A DNA stretch of 64,000 nucleotides from Fermentimonas sp. GTDB taxonomy: Bacteria; Bacteroidota; Bacteroidia; Bacteroidales; Dysgonomonadaceae. The position numbers and the translations under genes are program-made. The notes beneath the pieces were generated by a model. That model saw only the letters and a list, made by a program, of their open reading frames with translations. It did no database searches and had not been told where the DNA came from. The stretch is from contig JADMKP010000007.1 of NCBI GenBank assembly GCA_015478775.1, positions 1-64,000 of the forward strand, given 5' to 3'. This document shows, piece by piece, positions 27,298-37,009 of the stretch. How positions within the stretch are numbered: position 1 is the stretch's first letter; the number at the start of each line of letters is the position of its first letter.

Positions 27298-27383
27298 AAG
27301 AGATCAAAAACAGTTGGCGGTTACGTAATACTCATTAAAAAAACTGCAAATAATACTGTTTAACTATTGATTCTCTGAAAAAT

Positions 27384-30300
27384 TTGCTCTACATATCTCA
27401 ATTATTTCTTCTATTTATGTTAAATGGAAGCGGAGATTATGTTTTTCCATCTGAATCAATTATTGCCAAAACCTTACCTAATATAAGCGACTCTTTACTA
27501 ATTGAAACATCGATATTACCCGATACTAGTGCACTTGAACCAGATGATAGTTTAAAGTATAAATCGAGACTACCTGACACAAATATACTTGAATCAGTGG
27601 ATAGTATTAAGTATGAATCGAGATTATTAAACAATGCAGTCGACCTTTTTTTTAAACAACCTATCAACCTTTATGGCCCATCTAATATAAGCACTGAAGT
27701 TAGGTATGACTATATTAGTAATAGGTATGTTTTTGAAAACAGAATTGGGCATGAAATCATTTATACTCCCTTCACTATGTCTTCTGAAGAATATAGGGAA
27801 TACAGAAAACGGGAAGATCAGATTAGTTTTTTTAGAAGCAGAAATTCACTTTTATACCAAGAGTCTGATTACTCTCAAAGATTTTCTCTTCCAAATAGAA
27901 GCAGTAAAAAAGAATCACTCGAATCTATTTTTGGACCAGGCGGTGTAGTTGTTACTACAAGTGGTTATATTGAAGTATCCGCAGGAATTAAACGTAATGT
28001 TTTTAATAATCCTACCCTTCCACAGAGAGCTAGAAGGAAAAGTATATTCAATTACGACCAAGATATTGATATGACGATGAATGCCAAGGTTGGGAATAAG
28101 GTTAATTTCGACATAAATTATAATAGTGATGCTTCATTCGACTTAGATGCAAAGCAAATAAAATTGTCTTATTTGGGTGAAGAGGATGATATTGTTAAAA
28201 ATATTGAGGCGGGAAATGTAAGCATGACAATAACAAATTCACTTATAAATACAGGTGAAGCATTATTTGGCGTGAAAAGTGACCTCCAGTTTGGCAAAAT
28301 GCAAATTAACACCATATTTTCAAGACAATTATCGGAATCTAAACCGTTTCTCAATAATGAAGGACCCTCTACATATACTTTCCAAATTGAAGCAGATCAA
28401 TATGATGAGAACAGACATTTTTTTCTGGGTCACTATTTTAGGGAGGCTTATGAAAATGCTTTGAGTAAATTACCTTATATACAATCCCGAGTTTCAATTA
28501 GTCGTATTGAAGTGTGGGTTACAAATAAGCAAGGAGATTATAATCAGGCAAGAAACATAGTAGCATTGGCAGACTTAGGTGAATATGAAAATATTGGCAA
28601 TGACTTGTGGTATTCACAAGATGAAATTGAAGTAACAAGTAATAGTGCTAACTCGATGTATGAAGAGTTAACATCTACTTACTCTGAAGTTAGAAATATT
28701 AGTAATATTGAGAATATCTTCCCTTCAGAAATGGTGTCTGGACAAGATTATGAGAAGCTTGAAAATGCTCGTTTACTGAATAGTAACGAATATAAGTTTC
28801 AAACTCAATTAGGCTATCTTTCATTAAATTACCCTTTGAATGATGATGAGGTGCTGGCAGTAGCATTTGAGTTTATATATGATGGAGATATTTATCAGGT
28901 GGGGGAATTTACTAATAACAATAACAGCAACAATAATGACTTATCTGAGGCGTTATTTGTAAAACTGTTAAAGCCTGTATCGTTTTCACCATACTCTTAT
29001 ACTTGGAATTTGATGATGAAAAACATCTATTCACTGGGATATAATGTTTATGAAGTACAAAAAGATAGATTTAAATTGGATGTCAGCTACTTAAGCGATA
29101 CAACTGGCATCTATTTAAATTATATCCCCGATAATAATCTTGGAAATGAGATTCTGCTTAGAACTATGAACTTAGACAAGCTTAATAGTAGGAATGATCC
29201 CTATCCTGATGGAGTTTTTGATTTTATTGAAGGTTTTACAATAGATAGTGAAAATGGTAATATAATATTCCCGGTAATTGAGCCATTTGGATCACATTTA
29301 ATGGATAAAATAGGGAATGACGAAATTGCCATGAAATATGTTTACAAAGAGTTATACGACTCAACTCTAACAATTGCACAACAATTTCCCGAGAAAAACA
29401 GATTTCGTATTAGTGGTGAATATAGAGCTTCTTCTGGATCTGATTTTACTAGCGATATGTTGCTAATGAGCCAGACTCAAAGGAAAACTTTAATGGGAGT
29501 AAATTTTACATATGATATTTCAAAAAACTTATCATTGGGTGGTACGCTGATGCATTATTACGAAAAGCCCTTGATTGTGAAGACAGTTTTTGGTAATGAA
29601 GCTGTAAGAAACACAATGTGGGGGGCAAACTTATCATATAGGAAGCAATCTTATACTTTAACCAATCTTATAAATCTGCTTCCTTTTGTTGAGGCTACTC
29701 TGCCATCTGAGATTAGTGTCAATTTGGAGTTTGCTCAATTATTGCCCGGGCATTATAAGAATAAGTATATTGGAGAATATTCATACCTTGATGATTTTGA
29801 AAATTCATCATCGGTAATAGATATTAGAAACCCTTATTCATGGACGCTATCTTCTACTCCTTTCAATAACAGCTCAACGGGATTATTTCCTGAAGCTGCT
29901 TTAAGTAATAATATTGAATATGGAAAAAACAGAGCACAATTGGCTTGGTTTTACATTGATGGGATATTCACAAGAAGAAATTCAGGATTGACGCCTTCTC
30001 ATTTGAAAAACGATCCTGATCAACTTTCTGATCACAGGGTACGTGAGGTATATGAGAGAGAAATATTTCCTAATAGAGATTCGTATTATGGTTTGCCATC
30101 AACCATACCTGTTTTAAATATCTCTTTTTATCCCGATGAACGAGGTCCATATAATCTTGATACTGATATCAACAGTGAGGGACGTTTACTTAACCCTAAC
30201 AACAGATGGGGAGGTATTACACGAAGAATGGATACAAGTGATTTTGAGGCGGCTAACATCGAATATATTGAGTTTTGGCTGATGGATCCGTTTATAAATG

Positions 30301-33300
30301 ACTCTTCCTTAATAAACCCCGGTGGAGATCTTTATTTTAATCTTGGAAATATTTCTGAAGACATACTGAAAGATGGTAAGAAGTTTTTTGAAAATGGTTT
30401 GCCGGTAAATGGCGACACCACTGTGGTTGGCAATACAGTGTGGGGAAAATACCCAAAACGACAATCTACAGTATATGCATTCGACAACTCAGGAGGGATA
30501 GATTCAAGACGCTTGCAGGATGTTGGGTTTAATGGACTTAATAGTGAAGAAGAAAAACAATTTCCAGCTTACTTCAACTATATAGAAGAAATTAAGAATA
30601 TAGTTTCTGCCGAGACAATTTCTAATATGGAGATTGACAACCACTCACCTTTAAATGATCCGGCAGGTGACAATTTCAGACATTACAGAGGAACACCACA
30701 GGATAGGATGAGATTGAGCATCTTAGACAGATACAAATATTTTAACGGAAGTGAGGGAAATTCACTAGAGGCTGAGGAAGATAAGTTCTCGGGTGCTTCA
30801 CGTACAACACCTGATATTGAAGATATAAATAATGATAATACACTTAATGAAAGCGAATCGTATTATCAATACAAGATTTCACTGCGTCCGGGTGCAATGG
30901 AGGTAGGTTCAAACTATATTGTAGATAGTCGTGAAGCTACAGTTAGATTAAGAAATGGAAGTGATAGCAAAGTAAAATGGTATCAGTTTAAAATTCCTAT
31001 ACGTGAGTATGAGTCTAGAATAGGCAACATTCGAGGATTTAATAATATACGATTTATTAGGATGTTTCTCACAGGATTTAATGAGCCGATATTCTTACGA
31101 TTTGCTACTATGGAACTTGTGAGAAGCGATTGGAGAACATTTAGCAGAGATTTAATTACAGGTGGAGAGATTAACGGAACAGGTGAAATCGATATTTCTA
31201 CGGTGAATATTGAAGAGAATGGAAGTAGATCTCCTGTAAATTATGTAATACCTCCCGGAGTTTCAAGAATCATAGATCCTGGGCAACCACAACTTAGAAA
31301 AGAAAATGAACAATCGCTATCTATTAAAATAAGCAATTTAGAACCAGGTGATACACGCTCGGTTTTTAAAAATAGTGCATATGATTTGCGACGTTACAAA
31401 AAGTTGCAAATGTTTGTTCATGCCGAAAAATTGGTCGATGATCCCACAACACCCGAAGATGGAGATTTGACAATATTTATTAGATTGGGGTCTGATTATA
31501 GAAATAATTATTATGAATATGAGATCCCTTTAAAAATAACTCCTGAAGGGCAATATAGCACAAATAGCAACACAGATCGTGAAATAGTATGGCCCAAAGA
31601 GAATTTGCTTAACTTATCTCTCGATTTACTTACGTCACTTAAACTTAATAGAAATAAAGAGGAACTTTTAGGAACGTTTAAAGATAAATCAAATAGGTTC
31701 AGAAGACAAGATCCTGAAAAACCTGACAACTCAGTATCTATTATTGGAAATCCATCACTTGCAGATGTAAAAGTGATAATGATCGGTATCCGTAATAGCT
31801 CTAATGGAAGTCGTTCTGCAGAAATATGGGTAAATGAACTAAGACTTACTGAGTTTGATGATAATAGTGGGTGGGCGGCACAAACTAACGTAAATCTGGC
31901 TTTGTCAGATATCGGAAATATAAATTTTTCGGGAAGAAAAGAAACTGCAGGCTATGGTGCCCTCAATCATGGTCTGCTTGAAAGGAGAAATGATGATTTT
32001 AATTCTTATAATATTTCATTAAATTTTGAATTAGGTAGATTTTTACCTAAACAGATAAAACTTTCTGCTCCATTTTATTATAATTATTCAAATCAGCTTT
32101 CTACGCCTTTGTATGATCCTTTCAACACCGACCTGCTACTTAAAGAGACTAGCGGGTTATCTAATGATCAGCGCTACAACGACTCTATAAGAAGTATTGC
32201 TGTATCAAAATGGACAAATAAAAGCATTAGTTTAAGTAACGTAAAGATGGATATTAAAAGTAAAAACCCCATGCCACATGATCCGGCTAATTTAAGCTTT
32301 ACATATGCTCATAATCTTAGTAGCAGGCATAGTCCTAATACAGAATATGAATCTATAAAAGATTGGCGTTTTAAAGCAGAATATGAATACTCTCCAAAGG
32401 TTATACCGTGGGAACCATTTAGGAAAATAAAAAACGATTTCGGCATATTTAAAATCATAAATTTTAATTTCATGCCAGATAATATTAGATTCTCTTCAGA
32501 CATTAACAGATACTATCAAGAGATACAATTAAAGGAAATAAGCGAATATTCATCTAATGAATTCTTAAGTAATCAGAAATATCTAACATTTAGCAGTAGT
32601 TTTTTTTGGAAAAGAAATTTTAATATTAACTGGAATATTACAAGAAACCTATTATTCTCACTCAGATCCGGTACACTATCAGAAATAGAAGAACCTTATC
32701 TGCAAGTGAATAAAAAAATAAATAGAAATGATTATGATATTTGGAAAGATAGTATTGTAAGTAGTATTGCTAATTTAGGAAAGCCTTTAAATTATGAACA
32801 GCTAACAAATTTAACTTATACCTTCCCATTTGCTCAGATTGCTCCGCTTAGTTGGATTAATTCTAGTGCTGTCTACAGCTCTCTTTATAAATGGGAAAGA
32901 GGGGCTTATATTACTGATGAAACTATCGGAAATTATATCTATAACGACCTATCATTAGCCTTGAATAGTAGATTTAATTTTGCTTCAATTTATAATAAAA
33001 TCCCAATTAAGAGTATAAATATGAATCTTAGCTTAAAAAGAAGAACCGATGTACCGGGTTATATTCCTTTAATTGGTGATTTCTTAGGTCAGAACGGAGA
33101 TGAAAGTAGCATGAAGCCAGGATTGGGTTTTGCTCTTGGCATTAATGGTGGAAAAGAGTTTATTGAGCGCTCTCTTGCCAAAAACCTTTTAGTTATTAAT
33201 AAGGACAACCTTAATCCGGCAATGTTCAACAAAACTATGAATTTAAGATTAGATGCCTCTATAGAGCCTTTTAGGGGATTAAACATAAATCTAAGTATGC

Positions 33301-34316
33301 TTTATGAGGATAACAAAAGAAATGAAATATATTACATGCTTGATGGAATGCCCAATAGAATAGGTGGAAGTTTTGCCATGACAACAGTATCTCTATTTTC
33401 TGCTTTTGAGAATTCTAAAACCGAAAACAACTATTACTCTTCAACTTTTGAAAAATTCTTAAACACGAGAGAGATTATATCAGAACGAATACTAAACCAG
33501 TATTCTGAAATCATAGGGACTAATTCAATAAATTTAAATTCTGAAATAATAAATAGAAATTCTGCAGATGTATTAATACCTGCTTTTTTGGCAGCATATA
33601 CAGGAAGGAGCTCTAAAAATATTGGGCTTACTCCTTTTCCTGATATAAAATCATTATTACCTAATTGGGAAATAACTTATAATCTTATATCGTTATTCCC
33701 AGATCTTCAAAATCTAGTACAATCATTCAGCCTCAACCACAGATACTTGTCGCAATACCGTGTAGGCTCATATTCTTCTTTTCAAAGCTGGGAATCTTAT
33801 AATAATGACAACACTCTTGGGTATGTCACAGACCACACTACAGGGTCAATCTTCCAATCCTCTCCTTTTAATATCCCTTCGGTAAGTATAACTGAAAGTT
33901 TTAATCCTCTTATTGAAGCACAGACTGCATTTTATAATAATATGAATGTTAGATTCAGAATTAATAAAACTAGAGGTATTAATCTGAATATTGCTTCTTT
34001 TCAAATGGTGGAAACCAGTGATAATGATATTGAGGTGGGTCTTGGCTATAAGTACAAAGATTTTAATATAAAAATTGATATTTCACGTAAGACCACATCT
34101 GCTTTAATAAGAAAAATTGAAGACGGTTTCACACAAGCTACTACCGGATTAAGAACTTCTTCTTTTCGCTTTTCAACAGATTATTCATTAAGTAAAAGGC
34201 TAATTTTAAAAGGTTTTTATGACTTTTATATGCATCGTCCTCTTGTATCATCCTATTCTTATCCTACATCTAATAGTATTGCGGGATTAAGTATTAGATT
34301 AAATTTAAACGATTAA
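27384..34316 (+). CDS. sprA: SprA, giant outer-membrane translocon of the type IX secretion system
   Basis: At about 2310 aa this is the longest gene in the window. SprA forms the very large outer-membrane barrel through which type IX secretion substrates pass. Visible hallmarks are the FGPGGVVVTTSGYIEVSAG segment near 190, the beta-rich body with alternating aromatic residues, the YSYLDDFENSSSVIDIRNP segment near 810, and a barrel-like C-terminus ending in LSIRLNLND. No ATG gives a sensible signal peptide. The frame is open to 27354, and TTG at 27384 or CTG at 27375 would give a short hydrophobic leader; CTG gives the better one (Lys at position 2, then NLLYISQLFLLF). The downstream ATG at 27417 would remove the leader. 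Position right after ruvA is the usual Bacteroidales order. Confidence 0.93.
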   Translation: MLYISQLFLLFMLNGSGDYVFPSESIIAKTLPNISDSLLIETSILPDTSALEPDDSLKYKSRLPDTNILESVDSIKYESRLLNNAVDLFFKQPINLYGPSNISTEVRYDYISNRYVFENRIGHEIIYTPFTMSSEEYREYRKREDQISFFRSRNSLLYQESDYSQRFSLPNRSSKKESLESIFGPGGVVVTTSGYIEVSAGIKRNVFNNPTLPQRARRKSIFNYDQDIDMTMNAKVGNKVNFDINYNSDASFDLDAKQIKLSYLGEEDDIVKNIEAGNVSMTITNSLINTGEALFGVKSDLQFGKMQINTIFSRQLSESKPFLNNEGPSTYTFQIEADQYDENRHFFLGHYFREAYENALSKLPYIQSRVSISRIEVWVTNKQGDYNQARNIVALADLGEYENIGNDLWYSQDEIEVTSNSANSMYEELTSTYSEVRNISNIENIFPSEMVSGQDYEKLENARLLNSNEYKFQTQLGYLSLNYPLNDDEVLAVAFEFIYDGDIYQVGEFTNNNNSNNNDLSEALFVKLLKPVSFSPYSYTWNLMMKNIYSLGYNVYEVQKDRFKLDVSYLSDTTGIYLNYIPDNNLGNEILLRTMNLDKLNSRNDPYPDGVFDFIEGFTIDSENGNIIFPVIEPFGSHLMDKIGNDEIAMKYVYKELYDSTLTIAQQFPEKNRFRISGEYRASSGSDFTSDMLLMSQTQRKTLMGVNFTYDISKNLSLGGTLMHYYEKPLIVKTVFGNEAVRNTMWGANLSYRKQSYTLTNLINLLPFVEATLPSEISVNLEFAQLLPGHYKNKYIGEYSYLDDFENSSSVIDIRNPYSWTLSSTPFNNSSTGLFPEAALSNNIEYGKNRAQLAWFYIDGIFTRRNSGLTPSHLKNDPDQLSDHRVREVYEREIFPNRDSYYGLPSTIPVLNISFYPDERGPYNLDTDINSEGRLLNPNNRWGGITRRMDTSDFEAANIEYIEFWLMDPFINDSSLINPGGDLYFNLGNISEDILKDGKKFFENGLPVNGDTTVVGNTVWGKYPKRQSTVYAFDNSGGIDSRRLQDVGFNGLNSEEEKQFPAYFNYIEEIKNIVSAETISNMEIDNHSPLNDPAGDNFRHYRGTPQDRMRLSILDRYKYFNGSEGNSLEAEEDKFSGASRTTPDIEDINNDNTLNESESYYQYKISLRPGAMEVGSNYIVDSREATVRLRNGSDSKVKWYQFKIPIREYESRIGNIRGFNNIRFIRMFLTGFNEPIFLRFATMELVRSDWRTFSRDLITGGEINGTGEIDISTVNIEENGSRSPVNYVIPPGVSRIIDPGQPQLRKENEQSLSIKISNLEPGDTRSVFKNSAYDLRRYKKLQMFVHAEKLVDDPTTPEDGDLTIFIRLGSDYRNNYYEYEIPLKITPEGQYSTNSNTDREIVWPKENLLNLSLDLLTSLKLNRNKEELLGTFKDKSNRFRRQDPEKPDNSVSIIGNPSLADVKVIMIGIRNSSNGSRSAEIWVNELRLTEFDDNSGWAAQTNVNLALSDIGNINFSGRKETAGYGALNHGLLERRNDDFNSYNISLNFELGRFLPKQIKLSAPFYYNYSNQLSTPLYDPFNTDLLLKETSGLSNDQRYNDSIRSIAVSKWTNKSISLSNVKMDIKSKNPMPHDPANLSFTYAHNLSSRHSPNTEYESIKDWRFKAEYEYSPKVIPWEPFRKIKNDFGIFKIINFNFMPDNIRFSSDINRYYQEIQLKEISEYSSNEFLSNQKYLTFSSSFFWKRNFNINWNITRNLLFSLRSGTLSEIEEPYLQVNKKINRNDYDIWKDSIVSSIANLGKPLNYEQLTNLTYTFPFAQIAPLSWINSSAVYSSLYKWERGAYITDETIGNYIYNDLSLALNSRFNFASIYNKIPIKSINMNLSLKRRTDVPGYIPLIGDFLGQNGDESSMKPGLGFALGINGGKEFIERSLAKNLLVINKDNLNPAMFNKTMNLRLDASIEPFRGLNINLSMLYEDNKRNEIYYMLDGMPNRIGGSFAMTTVSLFSAFENSKTENNYYSSTFEKFLNTREIISERILNQYSEIIGTNSINLNSEIINRNSADVLIPAFLAAYTGRSSKNIGLTPFPDIKSLLPNWEITYNLISLFPDLQNLVQSFSLNHRYLSQYRVGSYSSFQSWESYNNDNTLGYVTDHTTGSIFQSSPFNIPSVSITESFNPLIEAQTAFYNNMNVRFRINKTRGINLNIASFQMVETSDNDIEVGLGYKYKDFNIKIDISRKTTSALIRKIEDGFTQATTGLRTSSFRFSTDYSLSKRLILKGFYDFYMHRPLVSSYSYPTSNSIAGLSIRLNLND

Positions 34317-34419
34317 TTCTTTTTGGTTAATAATGCAGAAATTTTAATAACTCAATGTGTAGACTTTTATTACCCAAATGTCTAGTACAAAGTGTGAGAA
34401 CAATGATTTTAACAAATCA

Positions 34420-34427
34420 TAAATTTG
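34420..34427 (+). promoter_or_regulatory. -7 box TAAATTTG upstream of rprXY
   Basis: TAAATTTG fits TAnnTTTG inside the 281-base gap after sprA and would give a leader of about 165 bases before the ATG at 34598. A weaker match, GATCTTTG, lies near 34554. Either could drive rprXY. Confidence 0.4.
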
Positions 34428-34510
34428 AACTTTAACAATACACTTTTTCTTAATTTATGTTACTACCTCTATTTTTTTACGCATTTTTCCATTTTTAAGA
34501 GGATATGTTA

Positions 34511-34533
34511 AACAAATAAGTTGTTTATTTGTT
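34511..34533. repeat. inverted repeat AACAAATAA-N5-TTATTTGTT upstream of rprX
   Basis: AACAAATAA (34511-34519) and its exact reverse complement (34525-34533) are separated by five bases. The AT-only symmetry and the position 65 bases before the rprX start fit an operator for a dimeric regulator, possibly RprY itself, or a weak hairpin in the leader. Confidence 0.45.
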
Positions 34534-34580
34534 AAATTATTAATTGAATGAACGATCTTTGAAATATAGTAACAAAAAAC

Positions 34581-34589
34581 GGAGGTAAG
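34581..34589 (+). promoter_or_regulatory. strong Shine-Dalgarno GGAGGTAAG before rprX
   Basis: GGAGGTAAG lies eight bases before the ATG at 34598. Good Shine-Dalgarno sequences are rare in this window, as in Bacteroidetes generally, so this one stands out. Confidence 0.6.
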
Positions 34590-34597
34590 TAATAAAT

Positions 34598-36154
34598 ATG
34601 AAAAAATCAACTATTTGGTTGCTTGCCGTAGTGATGTTTACAGCATTTTTAGCTCTGTTATTTCTACAGGTGAGATATATGAGTACAACTATGGATATTC
34701 GTACTCAGCAGTTCGACGAACAAGTAAACAGAAGTCTTTATAATGTGATGAGAGACTTGGAACAAGACCAGACTCTTGATTATCTCGAACAGGATATGAT
34801 TGAATCCGAGAATAGGTATTCAAGTTACCAACAGGGCCCTTCATCTAATGTCGCTGGCGAACAAACCACACCTGCAATATCATCAGTCAATAGATTAAGA
34901 CAGAGATTTGAAATAGAAAGAACAGATCAATCCTTACGTCCAGAAGATGATGAGAAAAGAGTGTTTGTAACACCACAACAGAGTGCAAGCACTATTTCTA
35001 AAACTCAGTACGAACTTCAACAATCACTTTCGAGACGTTATTTGCACGAACGATCATTACTTGATGAAGTAATTTATAAAATTATGAACCGTTCGAGTAA
35101 TAAACCGATAGAGGAAAGGATTGATTTTGAAGTTTTACAACAGTATATTCGGTATGAGTTATCATACAATGGCTTAAATGAACCATTCGGTTTCCAAGTT
35201 GTAAATTTCAATAATCAGGTAGTTTATTCATCTCCAGATTTTTCGAATAGAGACAAAAATGCAATTTATACACAGACACTTTTCCCTCAAGATCCTCCTG
35301 CAAAGCTAAATACTTTAAGGGTTTATTTTCCAACGAAAAGAAATTATATATACAGTGAGTTGACGTTTTTTATACCATCGTTGATATTTACGTTTATACT
35401 GTTGATAACGTTTATCTTTACAATGGTCTCTCTATTCAGACAAAAGCGTTTGTCTGAAATGAAGAATGATTTTATTAACAATATGACACATGAACTGAAA
35501 ACACCTGTATCTACAATCTCACTTGCATCTCAGATGCTTAAAGATGAGTCTATCTTGAAATCGCCTGAAGTTTTTAAACATGTAACAGGAGTAATAAATG
35601 ATGAGACCAAGAGATTGAGCCTTCAAGTAGAAAAAGTCCTGCATATGTCGCTTTTTGACAAGCAAAGGACTAAACTAAAGATGAAAGAGATAGATGCAAA
35701 CGATCTTGTAGTGAGTGTAGCAAATACTCATGTTTTGAAGGTTGAAAAGTTAGAAGGTACGCTTGATGTGGATTTACAAGCTGAAAATTCAACAATTAGT
35801 GTTGATGAAATGCATTTCACTAATGTTATATTCAATATTTTGGATAATGCATTAAAATATCGCAAACGTGATATTCCGCCTGAACTGATGATGCGTACAC
35901 GAAATGAAGGTAATAAAATCATAATAACTATTGAGGATAATGGTATAGGAATGAAAAGGGAAGATGCTAAGAAAGTATTTGAACGATTCTATAGAGTACA
36001 TACCGGTAACAGACATGATGTAAAAGGGTTTGGTCTGGGACTGGCATATGTAAAGAAGATTGTTAATGATCTCAACGGCACTATACGTGCAGAAAGTGAT
36101 CTAGGAAAAGGAACTAAATTTATAATAAGTTTACCCGTAATAACACAAAAATAA
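34598..36154 (+). CDS. rprX: sensor histidine kinase RprX
   Basis: The 518-aa kinase has a first transmembrane helix (~7-24), a periplasmic sensor region (~25-256) rich in Gln and Ser, a second helix (~257-280), then HisKA with INNMTHELKTPVST (phospho-acceptor His298) and HATPase_c with NILDNALKYRKR, EDNGIGMKREDAKKVFERF and VKGFGLGLAYVKK. It should phosphorylate the regulator encoded one base downstream. Sequence and gene pairing match RprX/RprY of Bacteroides, originally found as regulators affecting tetracycline-resistance transfer genes and proposed to respond to redox or stress. The signal sensed here is unknown. Confidence 0.9.
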   Translation: MKKSTIWLLAVVMFTAFLALLFLQVRYMSTTMDIRTQQFDEQVNRSLYNVMRDLEQDQTLDYLEQDMIESENRYSSYQQGPSSNVAGEQTTPAISSVNRLRQRFEIERTDQSLRPEDDEKRVFVTPQQSASTISKTQYELQQSLSRRYLHERSLLDEVIYKIMNRSSNKPIEERIDFEVLQQYIRYELSYNGLNEPFGFQVVNFNNQVVYSSPDFSNRDKNAIYTQTLFPQDPPAKLNTLRVYFPTKRNYIYSELTFFIPSLIFTFILLITFIFTMVSLFRQKRLSEMKNDFINNMTHELKTPVSTISLASQMLKDESILKSPEVFKHVTGVINDETKRLSLQVEKVLHMSLFDKQRTKLKMKEIDANDLVVSVANTHVLKVEKLEGTLDVDLQAENSTISVDEMHFTNVIFNILDNALKYRKRDIPPELMMRTRNEGNKIIITIEDNGIGMKREDAKKVFERFYRVHTGNRHDVKGFGLGLAYVKKIVNDLNGTIRAESDLGKGTKFIISLPVITQK

Positions 36155-36155
36155 T

Positions 36156-36872
36156 ATGGAAGAAAAATTGAAAATTTTTTTATGTGAAGATGATGAAAAT
36201 CTTGGTATGTTACTAAGAGAATATCTTCAGGCAAAAGGTTTTGACACCGACTTATTCCCTGATGGTGAAGCCGGTTTCAAAGGTTTTGTGAAAACAAAAT
36301 ACGACCTTTGTATCGTTGACGTAATGATGCCTAAAAAGGATGGAGTGACATTAGTAAAGGAAATCAGACAAATCAACTCAGAAATTCCAGTGATTTTCCT
36401 TACTGCTAAAAATATGAAGGAAGATGTTTTGGAGGGCTTCAAAGCTGGTGCTGATGATTATATCACAAAGCCATTTAGCATGGAAGAACTTGTACTTCGT
36501 ATTGAAGCTATTATTCGTAGAGTAAAAGGAAAAAAGAGTAAAGAACAACAAGTGTATCATTTTGGAACAATGACATTTGATACTCAGAAACAAATCCTTA
36601 ACATTGGTGATACTCAAACAAAACTTACCACTAAAGAGTCTGAGTTACTATCACTGCTTTGTGCTCATGCTAATGATATCCTTGAACGTAATCATGCTTT
36701 AAAACAGATTTGGGAAGAGGACACATATTTTAATGCACGTAGTATGGATGTTTACATTACAAAACTTCGTAAGTTATTGAAGCCTGAACCAAATATCGAA
36801 ATTATTAATATCCACGGTAAGGGTTACAAACTAATTGTACCAACTGAGGATGAAACCAACAGTGACCAATAA
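36156..36872 (+). CDS. rprY: OmpR-type response regulator RprY
   Basis: This 238-aa regulator has a receiver domain with acidic pocket EDDE (11-14), phospho-acceptor Asp55 in CIVDVMMPKKDG, the switch Thr in IFLTAKN and Lys in DDYITKPFS. A winged-helix DNA-binding domain follows (~130-230), with LTTKESELLSLLCAHAND and ending IINIHGKGYKLIVP. It starts one base after the kinase stop, so the pair is translationally coupled. It should bind DNA as a dimer when phosphorylated; the inverted repeat at 34511-34533 is a candidate autoregulatory site. A terminator follows at 36900. Confidence 0.93.
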   Translation: MEEKLKIFLCEDDENLGMLLREYLQAKGFDTDLFPDGEAGFKGFVKTKYDLCIVDVMMPKKDGVTLVKEIRQINSEIPVIFLTAKNMKEDVLEGFKAGADDYITKPFSMEELVLRIEAIIRRVKGKKSKEQQVYHFGTMTFDTQKQILNIGDTQTKLTTKESELLSLLCAHANDILERNHALKQIWEEDTYFNARSMDVYITKLRKLLKPEPNIEIINIHGKGYKLIVPTEDETNSDQ

Positions 36873-36899
36873 ACAAAATTCACTACTTATGTAAAAGTT

Positions 36900-36944
36900 A
36901 AAATAGGAGGAAAGCAATGTCAGGGTTTTCTTCCTATTTTTTTT
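36900..36944 (+). terminator. rho-independent terminator of rprXY
   Basis: AAAATAGGA (36900-36908), extended by GGAAA, pairs with TTTTCTTCCTATTTT (36926-36940), followed by a further T run. It lies 27 bases past the rprY stop. Confidence 0.82.
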
Positions 36945-37009
36945 GTATTTGCTATATCAATCAGCCTTATACATCTCTATTGAAAAACTATCATAAGAAA
37001 AATAAGTAA

